Below, piece by piece: positions 56,846 through 64,000 of a stretch of DNA of 64,000 nt (positions within the stretch are counted from its first letter, which is position 1; every line of letters begins with the position of its first letter). The DNA comes from Streptomyces smaragdinus (GTDB taxonomy: Bacteria > Actinomycetota > Actinomycetes > Streptomycetales > Streptomycetaceae). The position numbers and the translations under genes were made by a program. The DNA is taken from positions 248,001 through 312,000 of the forward strand of contig NZ_WEGJ01000005.1 of assembly GCF_009604385.1 (NCBI RefSeq). Reading direction: 5' to 3'. Under the pieces are notes generated by a model. The model searched no databases. It had not been told where the DNA came from and saw nothing but the letters and a program-made list of their open reading frames with translations.

Positions 56846-58468
56846 GTGCTCGACGCCGCTTCGGTACGGGTCTGGTGTTCCCTGGCCCTGCAGGCACTGG
56901 GCAGTACCCGGGCGGAGATCGACGCGATCAACGTCTTCCCGGTGCCCGACGGGGACACGGGCACCAATCTGTATCTGACCGTGGAGTCCGCCGGGACCGC
57001 GGTGGAGGCCGTCTGGTCGGCGCACGGCGACGCCGCGCCCGCCTTCTCCGATGTGATGCACGCCATGGCCCACGGCGCCCTCCTCGGCGCGCGCGGCAAC
57101 TCCGGCACGATCCTGGCCCAGCTGCTGCGCGGCATGGCGGCGGTGCCGGCCGGCCCGGAGACGGCCGGGGGGCCCTGGCTGCGGGAGGCTCTCGTACGGG
57201 CGGCCGCCGCGGCGCGGGAGGCCGTGGCGCATCCCGTGGAGGGCACGATGCTCACCGTCGCCGCCGGCGCCGCCTCGGCCGCGGCCGCCGTGGACGGCGA
57301 CGCGACCCTGCCGGTGGCCCGGGCCGCCCACGCGGGCGCCCGGACCGCGCTGGAGGCCACGCCGGGGCAGCTGGCCGCGCTGGCCCGCGCGGGGGTGGTG
57401 GACGCCGGGGGGAGCGGTCTGGTGACGGTGCTGGGGGCGCTGGTGGACGCGCTGGAGGGGGACGCGTCGCGGCTGCGGCTCGCGCCCGTCGCGCGGCCTC
57501 CGGCGCGGACGCCGGTGGTGGCCGCGGCGGTGGCGGGGGCCGATCCGCATATGACGGAGGGCGGGCCCGCGTACGAGGTGATCTATCTGCTGGACGCCGG
57601 CGACGCGGCGGTGGCCACCCTGCGGGAGCGGCTGGACGGGCTCGGGGACTCGCTGGTGATCAGCGGCGGTGACGGGCTGTGGCGGGTGCATGTGCACGTC
57701 GACGACCCCGGGGCCGCGATCGAGGCGGGGGGTGAGGCGGGGCGGCCGCACCGGATCCAGGTCACGCACTTCTGCGGTGAGCCCCCGGCGCCCGAGGCCG
57801 TGCGCGACGGGCGGGCGGTGGTGCTCGTCGTACCGGGGCAGGGGCTGGCGGACCTGTGCGCCGAGGCCGGTGCCTCGACGGTGGTGGCTCCCGCCGGGCA
57901 GCTCCCGGCCAGCGGGGAGATCGCGGCGGCGATCGGCGCCACGGGAGCGAACGAGGTGATCCTGCTGCCCAACGACCCCGCGCTGCGGCACGCCGCCGCC
58001 GTCGCGGTCGAGCAGGCCCGTACGGCCGGCCGGCAGGTCGCCCTGATCCCGACGCGCGCCGCCGTCCAGGGGCTCGCCGCGCTCGCCGTGCACGAGCCGG
58101 AGCGGCGCTTCGACGAGGACGTGGTCGCGATGACGTCCGCCGCCGGCGCCACCCGGCACGCGGAGCTGCTGGTTGCCCGGGAGCGGTCGTGGACCACCGC
58201 GGGGATCTGCGAGCGCGGGGACATCCTCGGGCTGATCGAGGGCGATGTGGCCGTCATCGGCCAGGACGTCGCCGCCACCGCGCAGGACGTGCTGGACCGG
58301 ATGCTGGCGGCGGGCGGCGAGCTGGTCACCCTCGTCGTGGGCCCCACCGCCCCCGAGGGGCTGGCGGAGGGGCTCCAGGCCCATGTCCGCCGCAGCAGGC
58401 TGGCGGTGGACACGGTGGTCTACGAGGGCGGCCAGGAGGGCGCCTGCCTGCTCATCGGGGTGGAGTAG
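56846..58468 (+). CDS. DAK2/DegV-type fatty-acid kinase-like protein (FakA/YloV family)
   Basis: 540 aa. N-terminal DhaL/DAK2 domain (EIDAINVFPVPDGDTGTNLYLT with metal-binding aspartates, LGARGNSGTILAQLLRGM, AGVVDAGGSGLVTVLGAL), followed by middle and C-terminal domains as in FakA (VIYLLDAGDAAVATLRERLDGLGDSLVISGGDGLWRVHVH). FakA proteins phosphorylate fatty acids bound to FakB/DegV partners; no such partner is in the window. GTG 56846 follows AGGAGG. Located between rpmB and recG as in other Streptomyces. Confidence 0.9.
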   Translation: MLDAASVRVWCSLALQALGSTRAEIDAINVFPVPDGDTGTNLYLTVESAGTAVEAVWSAHGDAAPAFSDVMHAMAHGALLGARGNSGTILAQLLRGMAAVPAGPETAGGPWLREALVRAAAAAREAVAHPVEGTMLTVAAGAASAAAAVDGDATLPVARAAHAGARTALEATPGQLAALARAGVVDAGGSGLVTVLGALVDALEGDASRLRLAPVARPPARTPVVAAAVAGADPHMTEGGPAYEVIYLLDAGDAAVATLRERLDGLGDSLVISGGDGLWRVHVHVDDPGAAIEAGGEAGRPHRIQVTHFCGEPPAPEAVRDGRAVVLVVPGQGLADLCAEAGASTVVAPAGQLPASGEIAAAIGATGANEVILLPNDPALRHAAAVAVEQARTAGRQVALIPTRAAVQGLAALAVHEPERRFDEDVVAMTSAAGATRHAELLVARERSWTTAGICERGDILGLIEGDVAVIGQDVAATAQDVLDRMLAAGGELVTLVVGPTAPEGLAEGLQAHVRRSRLAVDTVVYEGGQEGACLLIGVE

Positions 58469-58474
58469 ACCCCC

Positions 58475-61270
58475 TTACGACGCCACGTAGCCGATGACGT
58501 TCTCCGCCTCCTCGCACAGCTCCCGCGCCTGCTCGCTGTCGTCGCCGGCGTAACCGTCGATCACCCGCCGCGCCCGCTCCCGCGCGGCGTCGCCCCGGTC
58601 CGCGTCGGACTCGATCCACGCCGCGAGGATCTCGGCGGAGGCGGCCTTGCCCGCGTCCCCCGCGGTGCGGTGCGCGGCGGCGGCCCGTTCCGCGTACGCC
58701 AGGGCGCGCAGATGGCCGGCCTCGTCGCCGGCGTCCCGGTAGAGCAGCTCGGCGGCCTGGCGCAGGGTGTCCCCGAGCATCCCGTCGGGGGTGTCCGCGC
58801 ACTCCGTCACCGCCTGCTCCATCAGCGCGAGCCCCGCGGCGGTGTCCTCGCGGGCGGCCAGCCAGGCCCGCGCCCGGATGGACTTGACCAGCCCGGCGGC
58901 GTCCCCGACGGCCCGCCACAGCTCCCCGGCGCGTTCGAACGCCTTCAGCGCCTCGTCGTCCAGCCCCGCGCCCTCCAGCGCGCCCGCCGCGAGATGGGCC
59001 AGCCGCGCGTGGTCGGTCTGCTCCGGCCAGCCCTCCGCGATCGCCGCGCCGCGCAGATAGTGCTCGGCGGCCTCCCGGTGCCCGCCCCGCTCCACCAGAC
59101 AGTCACCGAGCCACCAGTGGGCCTGTACGACCGCCCCGTCGCCGTGCGTCTCGGGCGTCAGGTCGACCAGCGCGGCCTCCAGCACGGCCACCGCCTCGTC
59201 GAGCCGCCCGAGGTGCCGGTAGAGCCCGCCGAGCCGGAACCGCGCCCACGCCCCGGGGCCCTCGCTCAGTCCCGCCTCGTCCGCCCAGTGCGCGGCGCTC
59301 AGGGAGTGTTCGACGGCCTCCCGGGGGCGGCCGGTGTCGGCGTACAGGTCGGCGAGCAGGCCGTGGAGGCGGGCGAAGCCGGCGGGGGCGAGCAGGGCGG
59401 CGCCGTGCTCCAGGGCGGCCAGGGCGGAGCGTTCGGCGGTCTCCGGGTCGTCCAGATGTGCGCTGACCTCGGCCAGCTGGGCGTGCGGTGCCACGGCGAG
59501 CCACGCCAGGCCGGCGCCGTCGGCGGCCTCGGCGGCGCGCCGGTAGCAGGCGGCGGCCTCCGCGAGGTCCTCCCGGCGGCCGGCCAGGTCCCCGAGGCGG
59601 GTGTACGCCTCGGAGGCCCGCGCGGCGGCGTCGGCCTCCCCGGACCCGGCCGCGGCGATCAGCTCGCGCAGGGCGTCCGCCGCGTCCGGGGACTCCTGCG
59701 CGCACAGGATCCGCGCCCGGGCCGTCAGCGCCGTCCGTACGTCCCGGGCCTCCGCCCCGCCCGCCGCGTGCAGCGCGCGGACGGCGCCGAGCGCCGCCGT
59801 GCAGGCGTCGAGCGCCCGCTCGCTCTCCCCGGTGAGCGCCCGCGCGTACGCCGCCCGGGCCCGGGTCGCCGCCGCCTTCCCGGGCGCCTTCGCCTCCTCG
59901 TACAGCCCCGCCGCGGCGTCCAGCAGCTCCGCCGCCTCGGTGTCGCCGACCTCGGGCCGCGCGGCGCGGTGCGCCGTGAGCTCCGCCCGCTCGAGGGGGC
60001 CGAGGTCCGCCCCCTCCCGCTCGGCCGCCCGCTCCGCCGCCGCCCAGGCGTCGTCCGCCCCCGGCCGCAGCTCCGCGGACAGCCGCCGCGCCTCGTCGTA
60101 CAGCGTGGCGAAGTCCCGCACCGGTGACGGGGCCGGCGCGGCGACGGCCGCCGGGGACAGCCGTGTCGCCCGTACCCCCAGCGGCAGCCGCTCCACCAGC
60201 GGCGCGCGGTCCAGCCGCTGCCGCAGCCCGGCGGACACCCGGTCCGTGCCGTTGCGCGCGTCGAACCGCGCCGCCAGCGCCAGGGCCTCGCGCCGCGCGT
60301 GCCCGGCGAGCGCGTCCGCCGTCCACTCCCGGCCCGCCGGCCCCGGCACCGGCTGTCCGCCGTGGCCGAGGGCGACGAGGCGGTCCATCAGCAGTGCGGC
60401 GACGGCGAGATACGCCATCTGGCTCTCGGGGTCGCCGCTGTCGGTGAAGTACGCCGGCCGCTCGGCCAGCAGCTCCAGCCCGCGCGCCTCGTTCCCGGTG
60501 AGCGCGCAGAACTCCACGTGGTCGGCGACGGCCCCGCGCATCGAGTCCGTCTGCCGCACCAGCCGCCAGCCCCGCAGATGGTGCGAGCGCGCCTCGTCCG
60601 CCCGCCCCAGCCGCAGCAGCGGCAGCAGGGAGGACGCCAGGACGGCGTGCGGCTCGTGCAGACAGGTGAACTGCCCGTCGAACACCGGCTGCCACGCCGT
60701 CAGCGCCTGCTCGTACCGCTCCCGCTCCGCCAGCCACGACCCCTGCAGATGCAGTTCGCAGGCGTGGCAGTCGGCCATCTGGTCCCGGTCGGCGGCCTGC
60801 CAGGCGTCGTACGCCGCCTCGGCCCGCGCCAGGTCGCCGACGTGGCGGGCGATCCGCAGATCGCCCTGGCGCACGGCCCGCTCCGAGTGCCCGGCGAGCC
60901 GGTAGCGGTGCTCCATCTCCGTCTGCCACTTCTCGACGGAGGCGAGCGGGATGTGCGGCTGGTCCAGCATGTCGGAGGAGACCCACTTGAACACCCAGTG
61001 CAGATGGTGCGTCTCGTACCAGCCGAAGTCCTCCGGCCGTTCGTCCCACATCCGCAGCACACGCGCGAAGGGGACGAACATCTTGTCCTTCTCCAGGCTG
61101 TACGTGTACGCCGACAGCAGGTTGAACAGCGCCGTCACCAGCAGCGGGCGGTCGCCCGTCTCCTCCGCCTCGGCCAGCAGCCGCTCCGCCCGCGCGTTGC
61201 GGGCCGGGCCCTCCGGCTCCTGGTCGTTCTCCCGGACGGCCGCCCGGATCTCTTCGATACGGTCACTCAT
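58475..61270 (-). CDS. Large TPR-repeat protein paired with an HSP90-like ATPase
   Basis: 931 aa, soluble, helical. The C-terminal two thirds consist of tetratricopeptide repeats (e.g. EAYTRLGDLAGRREDLAEAAACYRRAAEAADGA, WARFRLGGLYRHLGRLDEAVAVLEAAL, LKAFERAGELWRAVGDAAGL). The N-terminal 330 residues are also helical with DAWQ and HLRGWRLVRQTDS-like motifs. Its start overlaps the HSP90-family gene stop by 8 bases, so the two are co-translated, suggesting a scaffold or cochaperone. TPR proteins are the classical eukaryotic HSP90 partners; the same logic here is inference. Confidence 0.85.
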   Translation of the reverse strand: MSDRIEEIRAAVRENDQEPEGPARNARAERLLAEAEETGDRPLLVTALFNLLSAYTYSLEKDKMFVPFARVLRMWDERPEDFGWYETHHLHWVFKWVSSDMLDQPHIPLASVEKWQTEMEHRYRLAGHSERAVRQGDLRIARHVGDLARAEAAYDAWQAADRDQMADCHACELHLQGSWLAERERYEQALTAWQPVFDGQFTCLHEPHAVLASSLLPLLRLGRADEARSHHLRGWRLVRQTDSMRGAVADHVEFCALTGNEARGLELLAERPAYFTDSGDPESQMAYLAVAALLMDRLVALGHGGQPVPGPAGREWTADALAGHARREALALAARFDARNGTDRVSAGLRQRLDRAPLVERLPLGVRATRLSPAAVAAPAPSPVRDFATLYDEARRLSAELRPGADDAWAAAERAAEREGADLGPLERAELTAHRAARPEVGDTEAAELLDAAAGLYEEAKAPGKAAATRARAAYARALTGESERALDACTAALGAVRALHAAGGAEARDVRTALTARARILCAQESPDAADALRELIAAAGSGEADAAARASEAYTRLGDLAGRREDLAEAAACYRRAAEAADGAGLAWLAVAPHAQLAEVSAHLDDPETAERSALAALEHGAALLAPAGFARLHGLLADLYADTGRPREAVEHSLSAAHWADEAGLSEGPGAWARFRLGGLYRHLGRLDEAVAVLEAALVDLTPETHGDGAVVQAHWWLGDCLVERGGHREAAEHYLRGAAIAEGWPEQTDHARLAHLAAGALEGAGLDDEALKAFERAGELWRAVGDAAGLVKSIRARAWLAAREDTAAGLALMEQAVTECADTPDGMLGDTLRQAAELLYRDAGDEAGHLRALAYAERAAAAHRTAGDAGKAASAEILAAWIESDADRGDAARERARRVIDGYAGDDSEQARELCEEAENVIGYVAS

Positions 61271-63083
61271 CGCCCGCCCCCTCCTCGTGCGCCCGCACCG
61301 GGGTCGCCCAGTCCAGCAGTCCCAGGAACGCCCTGTTCAGCAGGGCCGAGTCCGCCGGCCGCAGCGGCCGCTGCGCCATCAGCAGCGCCTGCCCGTACAG
61401 CGCCTCGACGGCCGTGCCCGCCAGCTCCGGGTCCGTCAGGGCGGCGATGCGGCGGATCAGCGGGTTGTGGTGGTTCAGTACGAGCCGGGTGCGCGGCGCG
61501 CTGCCCCGCAGCGAGCCGAGGATCCCGGCCCACAGGTCGTCCGCCTGCCCGGCCTCCTCCGCGCGCGCCTTCTCGTGCCGCGACGCCCGGTCGTCCAGAT
61601 GCAGCGCGGGCACCGTCACGGGATGGAACGCGCGCAGCGCCACGTCGCAGTCCAGCGTCCGCAGCCGGTCCCGCGCCACGGCCAGGAACGCGCCCAGCGC
61701 CAGCTCCTCGCCGGCGTCCACGGCGTCCAGATGGGCGGTCACCGTGTCGGCGTCCAGCTCGGCGACCGCCGTGCCCGGACGCACCCGGGGCAGCAGCTCG
61801 ACGAGCTCCGCGTCGTACGTGTAGCCGCCGTTGACCACCCCGATGCCCTGCGCCTGCGCGATGGGCGCGACCTGGCGGAACTCCTCCACCGTCCGCGTGA
61901 AGTGCACGGTGGGGTGGCGCTGCGCGAACTCGGCGAGCGTCAGCTGCCCGTCCGTGGTCTCGAACGGCAGCCAGGGCAGCATCAGGCCCAGCAGCTCCGG
62001 GTCGTGCCGGACGAGGGACTTCACGCCCAGATAGTGGACGTTCAGGAACTGCGCCAGCCGCTCCGGGTCGCTCGCCGCCAGATCCGCGAGCCACGACCGG
62101 ATCCGCCCGCCGAGGGCGTCGCGTACGGCGGCGAGGGTCTCGTCCTCGTACAGCGACTCGCGCGAGGCGGTGGGCCGCAGGCTGTCGGTGTCGACCACGC
62201 AGCGGACGAAGAACGCCCACTCCGGCAGCAGCGCGTCCGCCCGGTCGGTGAGCAGCATGCCCTTCAGATGCACGCGGTGCCCGGCGCGCTGCGCGGGCGA
62301 GACGGCGGACGGCAGCACGTACGCGACCCCGCTCACCCCCGCGAGCGGTACGTCCAGGCCGATCGCGTCCAGCGGGGTGAAGCCGAACGTCTCGTGGCAG
62401 TGCCCGGAGAGGGCCACCCGCCGCGCCCCCGGGCTCGGATACGGCCGCGCCCACGGCGCCGGCAGCTCGCCGATACGGCCCTCGCCGACGCGCACGTCGT
62501 ACGGCAGCAGCGAGCCGAAGTCCCGGGCCAGCTCCCGCACCCGCCCCTCGGCCAGCCAGTCGGCGCAGCCGGGGCGCGCGGTGAGATACACGGTGGTGCC
62601 CGGCTCGGGGCGCTCCCCCTCGGGGAGCGTGCGCACCGTGTACGAACCGTCGTCGCGCGCCGTCCACTCCACGGGCGGCGCCAGCGGATCGCGCGCGGAC
62701 CGGCTGACGACCCGGATCCGCTCGGCGACGACGAAGCACGCCAGCAGGCCGATGCCGAACTGGCCGAGGAACTCCGAGCGCGCGGACTCCAGTCCGCCGT
62801 CGCCGCGCTTGGAGCTGCGCCCGATCGTGGCGAGGAGAGTGTGCACGTCGGTCTCGGTCAGCCCGACCCCGCTGTCCTCGACCCGCAGCGAGCCGTCCCC
62901 GGCGTACAGCCGCACCCGGTCCGGGGCGTCCGGCTCCAGGGCGCGGCGGGCGGTGATCGCGTCCACGGCGTTCTGCAGCAGCTCGCGCAGATAGACCTTG
63001 GGACTGGAGTAGAGGTGGTGGGAGAGGAGGTCGACGAGGCCACGCAGATCGACCTGGAAGGTGTGCTGGTTCTGGTCAGTCAT
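61263..63083 (-). CDS. HSP90-family molecular chaperone (HtpG-like)
   Basis: 606 aa. N-terminal GHKL ATPase with VYLRELLQNAVDAI (ATP/Mg Glu and Asn), DSGVGL and GQFGIGLLACFVVAERI, a middle domain with FFVRCVVDTDSLRPTASRESLYED and a shorter, diverged C-terminus. It is a clear HSP90 relative but differs from canonical HtpG, notably lacking the usual MEEVD end, as expected for bacteria. It starts at 63083 (minus), divergent from recG by about 200 bases, and is followed by the TPR gene with an 8-base overlap. Confidence 0.92.
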   Translation of the reverse strand: MTDQNQHTFQVDLRGLVDLLSHHLYSSPKVYLRELLQNAVDAITARRALEPDAPDRVRLYAGDGSLRVEDSGVGLTETDVHTLLATIGRSSKRGDGGLESARSEFLGQFGIGLLACFVVAERIRVVSRSARDPLAPPVEWTARDDGSYTVRTLPEGERPEPGTTVYLTARPGCADWLAEGRVRELARDFGSLLPYDVRVGEGRIGELPAPWARPYPSPGARRVALSGHCHETFGFTPLDAIGLDVPLAGVSGVAYVLPSAVSPAQRAGHRVHLKGMLLTDRADALLPEWAFFVRCVVDTDSLRPTASRESLYEDETLAAVRDALGGRIRSWLADLAASDPERLAQFLNVHYLGVKSLVRHDPELLGLMLPWLPFETTDGQLTLAEFAQRHPTVHFTRTVEEFRQVAPIAQAQGIGVVNGGYTYDAELVELLPRVRPGTAVAELDADTVTAHLDAVDAGEELALGAFLAVARDRLRTLDCDVALRAFHPVTVPALHLDDRASRHEKARAEEAGQADDLWAGILGSLRGSAPRTRLVLNHHNPLIRRIAALTDPELAGTAVEALYGQALLMAQRPLRPADSALLNRAFLGLLDWATPVRAHEEGAGDE

Positions 63084-63281
63084 CCATCACCGGGAGGCGC
63101 CGGTGGGGCCCGGGCAGGGGCGGCGCGGGTAGGGCGGGTCCCGGGGGCCTGCACGGCGTGCAGATCCGCGCGCGGGCGGCCGCGGAAAACGTTCGGGGGA
63201 GCGTCATCGTAGGCCGGTCGCGGGCCTTTCCACCAGGGAATTCGCGGTGCTGTCCCGGCCCTGTCGGAGCCATGGTGTGCA

Positions 63282-64000
63282 ATGGACGACGTGTCAGTGC
63301 TGGATGAGCCCCTGAAGAAGACCGTCGGACCGCCCACCGCGAAGGTGATGGCGGAGCAGCTCGGCCTGCACACCGTCGGCGACCTGCTGCACCACTATCC
63401 CCGGCGGTACGCGGAGCGCGGCGAGCTGACCCGCCTGGGCGAGCTGCCGCTCGACGAGCACGTCACGGTGGTGGCCGAGGTGGAGAAGGCGGGCATACTC
63501 GGCACCGGCCGCGGCAAGCGGCTGGAGGTCGTCATCACCGACGGCAGCGGGCGCCTCACGCTGGTCTTCTTCGGCCGCGGCGCCTTCACGCCGCAGAAGC
63601 AGCTGCTGCCGGGCCGGCGCGGCCTGTTCGCCGGGAAGGTCACGGTCTTCAACCGCAAACGCCAGCTGTCCCACCCCGAGTTCAAGCTGCTGGACGCCGA
63701 CAGCGGGTCCGCGGCGGCCGAGGAGTGGGCGAACAAGCTGATCCCGATCTACCCGGCCTGCGCCAAGCTCGCCTCCTGGCAGATCGACCAGTCGGTGGAG
63801 ATGGTCCTCGGCGTGCTGGAGGCCTCCCGCTGGGAGGGCGTTGTCGACCCGGTGCCGCGCACGCTGCGCGAGTCCCGCGGCCTGACCACGCTGCCGGAGG
63901 CGCTGCACAAGGTCCACCGCCCCCGTAGCAAGGCGGACATCGAGGTCGCGCGCGAACGGCTCAAGTGGGACGAGGCGTTCGTCCTCCAGGTCGCCCTGGC
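63282..64000 (+). CDS. recG: ATP-dependent DNA helicase RecG, N-terminal part
   Basis: The first 239 codons of RecG, running off the window. The N-terminal wedge/OB part is recognisable: LKKTVGPPTAKVMAEQLGLHTVGDLLHHYPRRYAERG, then ITDGSGRLTLVFFGRGAF and the IPIYPACAKLASWQIDQSV and LPEALHKVHRP segments. RecG rescues stalled replication forks and processes recombination intermediates. ATG 63282 has GGAG 11 bases upstream; GTG 63291 is an alternative. Helicase motifs lie beyond the window. Confidence 0.95.
   Translation, partial: MDDVSVLDEPLKKTVGPPTAKVMAEQLGLHTVGDLLHHYPRRYAERGELTRLGELPLDEHVTVVAEVEKAGILGTGRGKRLEVVITDGSGRLTLVFFGRGAFTPQKQLLPGRRGLFAGKVTVFNRKRQLSHPEFKLLDADSGSAAAEEWANKLIPIYPACAKLASWQIDQSVEMVLGVLEASRWEGVVDPVPRTLRESRGLTTLPEALHKVHRPRSKADIEVARERLKWDEAFVLQVAL

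Overview
The window is a chromosomal segment from a high-GC actinomycete, almost certainly a Streptomyces. The evidence is the strong G/C bias at third codon positions, frequent GTG starts, the Lys-rich HU protein HupS, the accB-accE pair, an NdgR-type IclR regulator beside leuCD, a DmdR/IdeR-type iron box, and two conservons (cvnABCD). From memory, most genes match the S. coelicolor SCO5512-SCO5566 neighbourhood, although the block order appears to differ. This is essentially core chromosome, with a few accessory insertions.

Layout. 1-757: the end of a degenerate EAL-domain protein. 863-6441: ilvB (with a leader-peptide attenuator), ilvN, ilvC and serA. 6501-12631: an MFS exporter with a divergent TetR, then a PucR-type regulator divergent from the proline catabolic genes putA and pruA. 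12.7-14.1 kb: a gene-poor stretch with a methyltransferase remnant and a 46-codon small gene. 14.1-18.5 kb: leuB, ilvE and cimA (with a predicted Ile-Ile leader peptide and terminator). 18.5-26 kb: an MFS/MarR pair, accB-accE, a hydrolase-DinB fusion, a secreted LolA/LppX-like protein, and a MerR regulator divergent from a DUF4188 gene. 26-36.8 kb: ndgR, leuCD, hupS, cofC, plsC-gpsA-ddl, an AsnC-domain protein, and thiL-thiD.

36.9-46 kb holds the more accessory genes: an iron-box-preceded fusion of an Ntn-type penicillin acylase to a siderophore-type N-acetyltransferase, a TerD-nuclease fusion, a universal stress protein, two tRNA-Glu and one tRNA-Gln, gltX, an FAH-family hydrolase, and a 57-aa peptide gene with a repeated TANPRRT motif. 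46-56.3 kb: two tandem conservons, each cvnA-cvnB-cvnC-cvnD, with matching promoters and a 287-bp identical tract in the two cvnD genes. 56.4-64 kb: rpmB, a DAK/FakA-like protein, an HSP90-family ATPase overlapping a TPR protein gene, and the start of recG.

How the genes work together. The branched-chain amino-acid genes ilvBNC, leuB, ilvE, cimA and leuCD are scattered over 28 kb. A GTGAGAC box lies upstream of ilvB and leuB and occurs twice between ndgR and leuC, so an NdgR-type regulon is plausible; ilvB and cimA also carry attenuator-like leaders. The most unusual element is the acylase-acetyltransferase fusion: its architecture and iron box suggest siderophore acylation or maturation in one polypeptide, but this is inference from sequence only.
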